NCBI RefSeq assembly: GCF_015352975.1
Contig: NZ_JACYIZ010000001.1
Span: 372,001 to 436,000, forward strand
Reading direction: 5' to 3'
Source of the DNA: Aestuariimicrobium ganziense
GTDB lineage: Bacteria > Actinomycetota > Actinomycetes > Propionibacteriales > Propionibacteriaceae
DNA length: 64,000 nt
This document shows positions 8,575 to 15,057 of the stretch, piece by piece. Numbering within the stretch: position 1 is the stretch's first letter; each line of letters begins with the position of its first letter. A program made the position numbers and the translations under genes. Below the pieces are notes generated by a model. The model was not told the DNA's origin and made no database searches. It worked only from the letters and a program-made list of their open reading frames with translations.

Positions 8575-9228
8575 TCACCTCCCAGGGGCAGGCTGGACGA
8601 CCAGCACGTCGGCAGAGACCATCCGAGCCCGGATCCGGGCGGCGTTGGGTTCGTCCACGGCGGCGACCCACGCGGCTGCGGCGTCGGGCGTCTTGCCGAA
8701 CTCGATGTGGCGGGCCACCAGCCAGGAGCGGCGGACCTCGTCGTCGCCGACCACGGCCCAGACCTCGGTGAGCACCCCCGCCAGTTCGGGCCAGGGGTCG
8801 TCAGCGTCGAGCAGGTAGTTGCCCTCGGTCACCACGAGCCGGTGCTCGGGCAGCACCGCGATCGCCCCGGCAATCGGCTGCTCGAGGTCACGCTCGAAGG
8901 TCGGTGCGTAGACGATCGTGCCGTCGTCAGCGGCGACGCGTCGCAGCATGCCGAGGTAGCCGTGGCCGTCGAAGGTGTCAATGGCGCCCTTGCGATCACG
9001 GCGTCCGAGCCGCTCGAGTTCGACGTCAGCCAAGTGGTAGCCGTCCATCGGCACGTTCACCGCTGACACACCGTCGGCCTGTGCCCGCGCGACCAGGTGC
9101 TCCGCGAGCGTGGACTTGCCGGCACCCGGCACCCCGACGATGCCCAGCAGGACGCGCGCACCGTGGGCCGCCTCGACCAGGCCGGCGAGGCGGCCAGCGG
9201 CTTCGACCCAGGGCAGTTCGGCAGGCAT
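8575..9228 (-). CDS. P-loop nucleoside/sugar kinase of the uridine kinase-phosphoribulokinase superfamily
   Basis: A 217-residue P-loop kinase. Walker A is GVPGAGKST at residues 32-40. The substrate-handling segment VPMDGYHLADVELERLGRRD and EGNYLLDADDPWPEL are characteristic of the PanK/uridine-kinase-like group often annotated as nucleoside/nucleotide kinase family protein (relatives of E. coli YggC). The true phosphate acceptor of this subgroup is poorly defined; small sugars or nucleosides are candidates. Its ATG overlaps by one base the stop of the upstream YCII-domain gene (TGATG), indicating coupling. No transporter or sugar gene lies beside it that would name the substrate. Confidence 0.82.
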   Translation of the reverse strand: MPAELPWVEAAGRLAGLVEAAHGARVLLGIVGVPGAGKSTLAEHLVARAQADGVSAVNVPMDGYHLADVELERLGRRDRKGAIDTFDGHGYLGMLRRVAADDGTIVYAPTFERDLEQPIAGAIAVLPEHRLVVTEGNYLLDADDPWPELAGVLTEVWAVVGDDEVRRSWLVARHIEFGKTPDAAAAWVAAVDEPNAARIRARMVSADVLVVQPAPGR

Positions 9229-9569
9229 CAGGCCTCGTCAATCGGTTGGATCGGACGCACCTCGATCCGCCCACCCCAGGCCATCGGGTGCCCGGCGGCG
9301 ATGCGGATCGCCTCGTCGATGTCGGCGGCCTTGATCACGTCGAAGCCGACGATCGCCTCGGTCGACTCCAGGTAGGGGCCGTCGGTGACCAGCACCTCTC
9401 CGCCACGTACCCGGACCGATCGGGCCTCGGGGGCAGGACGAAGCGGGTCACCGGCGAGCCACTGCCCGGCGTCGTTGAGCTGGGTCCACCACTGCTCGAC
9501 GTCAGGAGCAGACTCGACATCGGCAGCGGTGTGGTCGGGGTCGGTCACGACGAACATCAGGAACTGCAT
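9228..9569 (-). CDS. YCII-related (DGPF-type) domain protein
   Basis: A 113-residue single-domain protein of the YCII/DGPF family, a ferredoxin-like fold of uncertain role in actinobacteria, sometimes paired with ECF sigma factors. It begins MQFLMFVVTDPDHTA and contains the family-typical VLVTDGPYLESTEAIVGFDVI, in which DGPY is the variant of the DGPF signature, followed by DIDEAIRIAAGHPMA. The ATG is preceded by GGAGG at 5 bases. The stop overlaps the next gene's start by one base, so it is co-transcribed with the P-loop kinase. No sigma-factor gene is adjacent, so the usual context clue is missing. Confidence 0.85.
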   Translation of the reverse strand: MQFLMFVVTDPDHTAADVESAPDVEQWWTQLNDAGQWLAGDPLRPAPEARSVRVRGGEVLVTDGPYLESTEAIVGFDVIKAADIDEAIRIAAGHPMAWGGRIEVRPIQPIDEA

Positions 9570-9668
9570 GGGTCCTCCTCGAGTGTCACTGTCACCACGA
9601 TGACGCGCCCGGGGTCGAGGATTCGACAGCGGTACCCGAATTGCTGTTCGCCCGCGTGACAGACCTCG

Positions 9669-10526
9669 TCAGCCCACGGTGCGCTGCAGGAACTCCAACA
9701 CGTCCTGGGTGACCTCGTCCCGGTTCGTCTCGTTGAGGATCTCGTGGCGAGCGTCGGGGTAGAGGATCACCTCGACGTCGTTGACGCCCGCGTCGCGGTA
9801 GCGCTGGGCGACCAACTGGATCGCCTGTCCGCCACCAGCGATCGGGTCGGCGGTGCCCGAGATCAGCAGGATCGGCAGGTCGTCGCGGATGGCGCTCAAC
9901 CGTTCGGGGTCGGTGGCCTCGCGGAGCTTGTCGATGTCGTTGAACCTGCCGATGGCGTAGGCCCAGCCGTTGGCCTGGTCTGCCATGTAGGCGTCGACCT
10001 CGGCCTCGTCGCGACTCAGCCACTCGAAGCCGGTGCGGTGCTCGAAGGCGGCGTTGAGCGAACTGAGGTCGGCGGGCTCGTCTGCGCCGAACATGTCGGC
10101 GATCCCTCCCACCTCGGTGCTGCCGCACAGCACGACCGCGTCGATGTCGCCGGAGTGGTCGAGCAGGAAGTGCTGGCTGGCGAACGAGCCCATGCTGTGC
10201 CCGAACAGGACGAGCTTGACGTCGGGATGGTCGGCGCGGATGCGTCGGTTGACCTGCACCACGTCGTCGACCCAGCCGGGCCAGCCGAGGTCGCCGTACT
10301 GCCCGTAGTTGCCCTGGGCGGTACGTCCGGCACCCCGGACGTCAGCCCCGTAGACCAGGTAGCCGGCGGCGGTGAGCGCCTCAGCGAAGCGCTTGTAGCG
10401 GCCAGCATGCTCGCCCAGGCCGTGCTGCACCTGGACGATCGCGCGCGGCTCGGCGGCCGGCTCCCAGACGTAGACCTGCAGGTCGATGCCGTCAGATGAG
10501 GGCACCTGGATCGTGGTTTCCTTCAT
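9669..10526 (-). CDS. Alpha/beta hydrolase, monoacylglycerol-lipase type
   Basis: Serine hydrolase of 285 residues related to monoacylglycerol lipases and lysophospholipases. The oxyanion region is VQHGLGEHAGRYKRFAEAL (about residues 33-51). The nucleophile lies in GHSMGSFASQHF (Ser near 112), the acid probably in SGTADPIAGGG and the histidine in YPDARHEILNE near residue 260. No signal peptide, so cytoplasmic. The start ATG is preceded by CACAGT six bases upstream and no Shine-Dalgarno, which suggests a leaderless transcript. It is followed by a 99-base gap before the YCII gene. Substrate is inferred only from the family motif GxSMG plus the RxAGR-like N-terminal segment. Confidence 0.88.
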   Translation of the reverse strand: MKETTIQVPSSDGIDLQVYVWEPAAEPRAIVQVQHGLGEHAGRYKRFAEALTAAGYLVYGADVRGAGRTAQGNYGQYGDLGWPGWVDDVVQVNRRIRADHPDVKLVLFGHSMGSFASQHFLLDHSGDIDAVVLCGSTEVGGIADMFGADEPADLSSLNAAFEHRTGFEWLSRDEAEVDAYMADQANGWAYAIGRFNDIDKLREATDPERLSAIRDDLPILLISGTADPIAGGGQAIQLVAQRYRDAGVNDVEVILYPDARHEILNETNRDEVTQDVLEFLQRTVG

Positions 10527-10597
10527 GAACTGACTGTGTCACCCGCTCAGCCCCGAGTCTGGCGAACGCGCACTTTGGCCCGTCAGCAGAGGTCGGA

Positions 10598-11677
10598 TCA
10601 CGCGAGTTCCGCGCGCAGCACCCCGGCTGCCTCGCGCACGGCCGCCCGGCTTGACCGTCCGGCCCCGACCACGTTCATGAACCCGTGCAGTTGGTCGCCG
10701 ACGCGCCTTCGGATCGCCCGGACCCCGGCCGCCTCGAGGCGGTCAGCGTCAGCCTCACCCTCGTCGCGCAGGGGGTCGAAGCCTCCGGTGGCGATGTAGG
10801 CGGACGCCAGACCGGTCGGGATCTCGGCGAACAGCGGGGACGCCGCCGGATCGTCCCTCTGGGAGCGATCGCGCAGGTAGCGGTCGGTGGACACCTGGAT
10901 GAAGGCCTCCGTGAGGAAGAACCCCTCGCCGAAGGCGACGCGACTGAGGTGGGTCCCGGTGAAGTCGGTGACCGGGTAGAGCAGGAACTGCAGACGCAAC
11001 GGAAGACCCTCACGAGCGACCTCGATGGCCGTGGTGGCGGCAAAGTTGGCCCCCGCGGAGTCACCACCCACGGCGAGCCGATCGAGGTCGGCCCCCAGCT
11101 GGGCGCGGTGAGAGACCACCCGGCGGTAGGCGGCCACACAGTCGTCATGGGGTGCGGGGAACTTGGCCTGCGGTGACAGCCGGTAGCCGACCGACAACAC
11201 CCCGACCCCCGAGGCCTGTCACAGAAAGCGGGTCGCTGCCTCATAGGAGTCCAGGTCGCCCAGACAGAACCCACCACCGTGGAAGAAGACCAGCAGCGGC
11301 GTCGGCTGGCCGGTGCCCGGTTGCTCGGTACCGGGGTGGTTGGTGGGCGTGGACAGCCCTGCTGGCAGCGCGCCTTCGGCGCCGTCCACCTCGAGGTCGC
11401 ACACCGAGCCGATCAGCTGTCATCCGCCCGCGGCGCTCGTCTGTTGCGCCACGGTCAGGCGTGCCTGCTCGACCGGCACGCTCTCGATCGGTGGGCCTGG
11501 CGCTCGACTGAGCAGCTTCAGCATCAACTGCACGTCGGTGGCCAGCTGATGCCCTTCCATCGCGATCGGTCGTCCCGCCGGGCGACGTTGCACCGACTCA
11601 GGCAGGTTCAGCACCACCCGCATGGTGGGCGGCACCACTCGAGCGAGCACGCGATCGCGCAGCCGACGCAGCGCCAT
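10598..11677 (-). pseudogene. Alpha/beta hydrolase (hormone-sensitive-lipase family) interrupted by two in-frame TGA codons
   Basis: One continuous frame of about 360 codons encodes a hormone-sensitive-lipase-type esterase, broken by TGA at 11420-11422 and 11219-11221. The parts read MALRRLRDRVLARVVPP to SAAGG, then QLIGSVCDLEV through the oxyanion motif FFHGGGFCLGDLDS to RFL, then QASGVGVLSVGYRLSPQ, the nucleophile GGDSAGANF, the acid FDPLRDE and the histidine QLHGF. Both stops are followed by CAG, and both would be single-step changes of Arg or similar codons. Normally conserved residues elsewhere are eroded (AGLS where ARLY is usual), supporting a true pseudogene. A TATGAT element five bases before the ATG survives, so it may still be transcribed. 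Confidence 0.85.
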
Positions 11678-12119
11678 GCCAGATCATAGGTCGCACCCTG
11701 CTCGCGCGAACAGAGCGAAATGGGGGTGGTCGGATGAGACCCTCCGCGACAAGGGCTTGGGTGGTTCCCATCTGCTCTCGGCAGGCTCCACCGCTGTCCG
11801 AAGACTCAGCGCTGGTCGGAAACGAATCGACGATTGTCTGGAGGGACGCCTGTACAAGGTTCTGCAAGCCCATCTTCAGGCGCGGAGACGCAAAGTACTC
11901 CGAACGACGAGCCCAGCGCCCAGCCTTCTGCAGGGGCTTGACGTACCGCTTGGCATGGTCACCGATGGGGTGGGCGAGAGGGAGGGGTCGTCCAGGTCCA
12001 ACGCCCGGCTTCGCACCCCACAGGTCCCGCACAGATGCCGCACAGGTGGCGCTTGTCTCGATCTCGCACAGTGATGAACAGCAGCCCGGCAGAGCGGGCC
12101 CATCCCTGAAGGAGACGCG
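11678..12119. other. Intergenic region upstream of the polyphosphate-polymerase operon
   Basis: A 442-base divergent gap between the decayed lipase gene and the DUF4956 gene. Its left end holds the lipase promoter (TATGAT at 11683-11688, minus strand) and its right end the repeat cluster at 12028-12071 and the Shine-Dalgarno GAAGGAG at 12108-12114. The overlapping reading frames between 11734 and 12123 lack recognisable motifs. I see no RNA gene in it. Confidence 0.55.
12028..12071 (+). promoter_or_regulatory. CGCACAG repeats with 11-bp spacing, possible response-regulator site
   Basis: CGCACAG occurs at 12028-12034 and 12039-12045 (start-to-start 11 bp, one helical turn) and again at 12065-12071. 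Direct heptamers with a 4-base gap are the architecture bound by PhoP/PhoB-type winged-helix response regulators; the mycobacterial PhoP site is TCACAGC-N4-TCACAGC. The cluster ends about 50 bases before the DUF4956 start, where an activator or operator would sit. The identity of the regulator is inference. Confidence 0.45.
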
Positions 12120-12704
12120 ATGAGCACCCTTGTCCTCTACGCCGCGGACCTGGTCGCAGTGGCGACTCTGACGGTCGGCATCTACTGGCCCCGGCACCGT
12201 CGGCGTGACCTCGTGGTCGCCTTCCTCGGCGTCAACGTCGGGGTCTTGGCGGTCGCAGCCCTGCTCGCCGCGTCCTCGGTGACCGCCGGGCTCGGGCTCG
12301 GGTTGTTCGGCGTGCTGTCGATCATCCGGCTGCGCTCGGACGAGCTGGCCCAGCACGAGATCGCCTACTACTTCGCCGTTCTGGCGCTCGGCCTCGTGGG
12401 CGGCCTCGCCAGCACCACGACCCCCTGGCTCGCACTGGCCTTCATGGCCCTCATCGTCGCCACCATGGCGGCGATCGACTCCTCGGCGTTCCTGTCCGGT
12501 CACCGCCGCCAGGTCCTGGTCATCGACCAAGCGTTCTGCGACGAGGCCCAGCTGCGTCAGCACCTGGCCCAGCTCCTCGGCACGGACGTGTCGGCGGTGA
12601 CCTTGATCAAGACCGACCTGGTCAACGACAGCACCACAGTCGACGTCCGCTACCGAATCGGGAGCCGAGACGTCGTCGGCACCAAAGCGCGGGCCCTGGC
12701 ATGA
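12120..12704 (+). CDS. DUF4956 membrane protein of a polyphosphate-polymerase operon
   Basis: A 194-residue protein with four to five hydrophobic helices in the first 125 residues (LVLYAADLVAVATLTVGIYW; LVVAFLGVNVGVLAVAALLA; YYFAVLALGLVGGLAS; LALAFMALIVATMAA) and a soluble C-terminal domain (residues about 130-194). The FGVLSIIRLRSDELAQHEIAYYF segment is the hallmark of DUF4956. Such proteins are encoded next to VTC-domain enzymes, as here, where the stop overlaps the next start as ATGA. By analogy with yeast VTC, the membrane partner could anchor the enzyme or form a path for polymer across the membrane; that is inference. GAAGGAG lies 5 bases before the ATG. Confidence 0.9.
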   Translation: MSTLVLYAADLVAVATLTVGIYWPRHRRRDLVVAFLGVNVGVLAVAALLAASSVTAGLGLGLFGVLSIIRLRSDELAQHEIAYYFAVLALGLVGGLASTTTPWLALAFMALIVATMAAIDSSAFLSGHRRQVLVIDQAFCDEAQLRQHLAQLLGTDVSAVTLIKTDLVNDSTTVDVRYRIGSRDVVGTKARALA

Positions 12705-13528
12705 GTGCGCTCGATCGTCTACGGCCGGTCTCGCTGGCCGAGCTGACGGAGCGGGCGGCCCTGATGAGCCGCACCGACCGGAAGTACCTCGTGCCCTCCT
12801 CACTCCTCGACCAAGTGGTCGCCACCTTGGCCGGCTCGCACCATGACGGGCTCCAGATCCTGCAGATCGGGACTCAACGCCAGTTCGGCTACCGATCCAC
12901 CTACCTGGACACGCCGGAACTGGACTTCTACCGCTGCGCCGCGACCGGCCGCCGACGCAGGCCCAAGGTGCGCCTTCGCACCTACCTCGACAGCGGTGAG
13001 GCCTACGTGGAGGTCAAGACTCGGGAAGCTCGAGGAACAGCGGTCAAGGAGCGGCTCCTGCGTCAGGCCGGGACGGCGGGTGACCGGGTGGGGCTCACGG
13101 CCGAGGAGCTCGACTTCGTCGCCGGGCGTCTCGCCGCCCGCACCGGGGACTGCCTCGCGCTGCACGGGCTGCATCCCGTCCTGGTCACCGCTTACCGTCG
13201 CACCACGCTGCTCGTCCCTGACGAGGCGGCTCGGGTCACCCTGGACACCGGGCTGTCCTGGTCGCTTCCCCAGGGCGTGCGCGCCGGGGCGCCGGCCGTG
13301 CTGGACGACCTCGTCGTGATCGAGACCAAGTCGGGCTCCCGGCCGGGCCGTGCCGACCGGGCCCTGTGGGCAGCCGGGATCCGTCCGGTCCGGCTGTCCA
13401 AGTATGCGACAGGTATGGCGCTCACCCACGGACTCAAAGCCAACCGTTGGCACCGCACGACCTCCCTGCTCCGCGCCGACCTCAACCCCCCACACCCATC
13501 AACAAAGTCGCTCGCGCTGGCGGGCTGA
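12701..13528 (+). CDS. VTC-domain polyphosphate polymerase
   Basis: A 275-residue soluble enzyme of the VTC superfamily, related to the catalytic core of yeast Vtc4, which polymerises phosphate from ATP inside a tunnel of basic and acidic residues. Signs are MSRTDRKYLVP (residues about 22-32, the substrate lysine), TYLDTPELDFYR, the basic strand RRRRPKVRLRTYLDSGEAYVEVKTR and DDLVVIETKSG, which together give the alternating Lys/Arg and Glu tunnel pattern. The ATG lies within the preceding stop (ATGA), so it is coupled to the DUF4956 gene, and a lipoprotein gene follows 20 bases later. It is distinct from Ppk kinases. Whether the product stays inside or is exported is not shown. Confidence 0.9.
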   Translation: MSALDRLRPVSLAELTERAALMSRTDRKYLVPSSLLDQVVATLAGSHHDGLQILQIGTQRQFGYRSTYLDTPELDFYRCAATGRRRRPKVRLRTYLDSGEAYVEVKTREARGTAVKERLLRQAGTAGDRVGLTAEELDFVAGRLAARTGDCLALHGLHPVLVTAYRRTTLLVPDEAARVTLDTGLSWSLPQGVRAGAPAVLDDLVVIETKSGSRPGRADRALWAAGIRPVRLSKYATGMALTHGLKANRWHRTTSLLRADLNPPHPSTKSLALAG

Positions 13529-13548
13529 CCACCACCTCAGGAGAACCC

Positions 13549-14874
13549 ATGAACATCAACCGCCTTGTCACCAACAGCGCCGCCGGCCTGGTCGCCCTCA
13601 CCCTTGCGGCCTGCACGACTCTGGGTGCGAGCAGCGCGCAGACGCCGGCATCCACCGTCACCGGCACTAGCCAGGGATCGCAGATCTCCAGCACCGCGGC
13701 CACCTCCACCTCTACCGGCACCACCGGCTCCGCCACGACGACGGGGTTCGGATCACTCGACACCCACTGGGACGAGGACGATCTGGTCTGGGATCCTGCC
13801 GAAGAGCAGTCCGTCGCCCTCGCCGCCGGCGCCAGCGAAGAGGACTCCGCGGACGTCACCGTGGACGAAGACGTCGTGACGATCACCGCCGGCGGCGTCT
13901 ACCGGCTCACCGGCACGCTCAGCGACGGGCAGGTGGTCGTGACCGCCCCCGATGACGAGACCGTGACACTGATCCTCGATGGTGTCGACATCACGAGCAC
14001 CGCTGGCCCAGCCCTTGCGGTTGTCAGCGCGGATGAGGTCACCCTCGTACTCGCTGAGGGGACCGACACCACGCTCCCCGACGGCGTCGGCTACGAGGTG
14101 GCCGACGACGCGACCCCGGTCGCCGCCCTCGCCTCCGCGTCCGACCTCACCCTCACCGGGTCCGGGTCGCTGACCGTGACGGGTCGCACGAACGACGGCA
14201 TCAGCTCCAGCGACGGACTGGTCCTCACCCCCGGCACCGGGCGGGTCAGCGTCAAGGCCGTCGACGACGGCGTCCGCGGCAAGGATTACGTCGACCTGCT
14301 CGGCGGCACCCTCACGATCACCGCCGGCGGCGATGGCGTGAAGGCCGACAACACCACCGATGCCGACCGCGGCTGGGTGCTGGTCGGCGGCGCCGACGTC
14401 ACCGTGGACGCAGGCGATGACGGGGTCAAGGGTGAGCAGGGACTCCAGGTCTCCTCAGGGGCCGTCACCGTGACCTCCTCGGTCGAGGGTATGGAGTCGG
14501 CCGCGATCCTGATCAGCGGCGGCACAGTGGCGGTCACCGCCTCCGACGACGGCCTCAACGCGACCGCCGTCGAGGGGATCCAGGGCGGCGCCGAGTCCGA
14601 CGACGGCTCGCTGCTCCGGGTCAGCGGCGGGACGGTCACGGTCGTGGCCGGCACCGATGGTCTCGACGTCAACGGCTCCGCGGAGCTGCTCGGCGGCACC
14701 ATCACGATCACCAGCGCCGCCAACGGGATGGAGAGCCCCGTCGATGTCAACGGCGAGCTGACCCTGGACGGTACACAGATGACCGCCAACGGCACCGCGA
14801 TCACCTCCGCCGACCCGCTGGCCGTTCACCGTGGCGGACCCCGTGGCGAAATGGCGCCGTCGCCCCGCCGCTGA
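13549..14874 (+). CDS. Carbohydrate-binding-like beta-helix lipoprotein of the VTC operon
   Basis: A 441-residue secreted lipoprotein: signal peptide with lipobox LAAC (Cys near residue 22), then a Ser/Thr-rich linker to about residue 65, then repeated turns such as LTGTLSDGQVVV, GDGVKADN, DDGVKGEQG, SDDGLNATA and GTDGLDVNG. These are Asp/Gly-rich beta-helix coils of the family annotated as carbohydrate-binding domain-containing protein, regularly found after DUF4956 and VTC genes. The Shine-Dalgarno is AGGAG. It ends abruptly in an Arg/Pro-rich tail (RGGPRGEMAPSPRR) without the glycine-rich C-terminus often seen, and relatives can be longer, so a late frameshift is possible. Acidic coils could bind calcium or polycations; function unknown. 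Confidence 0.82.
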   Translation: MNINRLVTNSAAGLVALTLAACTTLGASSAQTPASTVTGTSQGSQISSTAATSTSTGTTGSATTTGFGSLDTHWDEDDLVWDPAEEQSVALAAGASEEDSADVTVDEDVVTITAGGVYRLTGTLSDGQVVVTAPDDETVTLILDGVDITSTAGPALAVVSADEVTLVLAEGTDTTLPDGVGYEVADDATPVAALASASDLTLTGSGSLTVTGRTNDGISSSDGLVLTPGTGRVSVKAVDDGVRGKDYVDLLGGTLTITAGGDGVKADNTTDADRGWVLVGGADVTVDAGDDGVKGEQGLQVSSGAVTVTSSVEGMESAAILISGGTVAVTASDDGLNATAVEGIQGGAESDDGSLLRVSGGTVTVVAGTDGLDVNGSAELLGGTITITSAANGMESPVDVNGELTLDGTQMTANGTAITSADPLAVHRGGPRGEMAPSPRR

Positions 14875-14994
14875 CCTGCGGCACACTCTGCCGGCTCGCC
14901 GTACCCAGCCACGAAGGGCCTGAATGGACCAGTAGTCGGTTCCCCGGAACTCGTCGAGCGCATCGCAGCCTCACCTCGCCCGCTCGGCCCGAAG

Positions 14995-15031
14995 CGCTGG
15001 GGGCCGCCCGTCGAACGAGCGACCCCCAGCG
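14995..15031 (-). terminator. Candidate terminator after nrdJ
   Basis: A 9-bp perfect stem CGCTGGGGG/CCCCCAGCG (14995-15003 with 15023-15031) around a 19-base loop, 27 bases beyond the nrdJ stop. No T-run follows, so it would be a GC-type actinobacterial terminator or a 3' stabilising hairpin. Confidence 0.4.
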
Positions 15032-15057
15032 ATGCCCCTACTGAGTACGGCGGGCTT

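Noticed and set aside
9636..9655. Possible LexA half-site GAATTGCTGTTC upstream of the YCII gene
   Set aside because: Only one arm matches the consensus.
11219..11422. Selenocysteine insertion at the two TGA codons of the lipase frame
   Set aside because: The family does not use selenocysteine, no SECIS-like hairpin was evident after either TGA, and TGA is the ordinary stop of most genes here.
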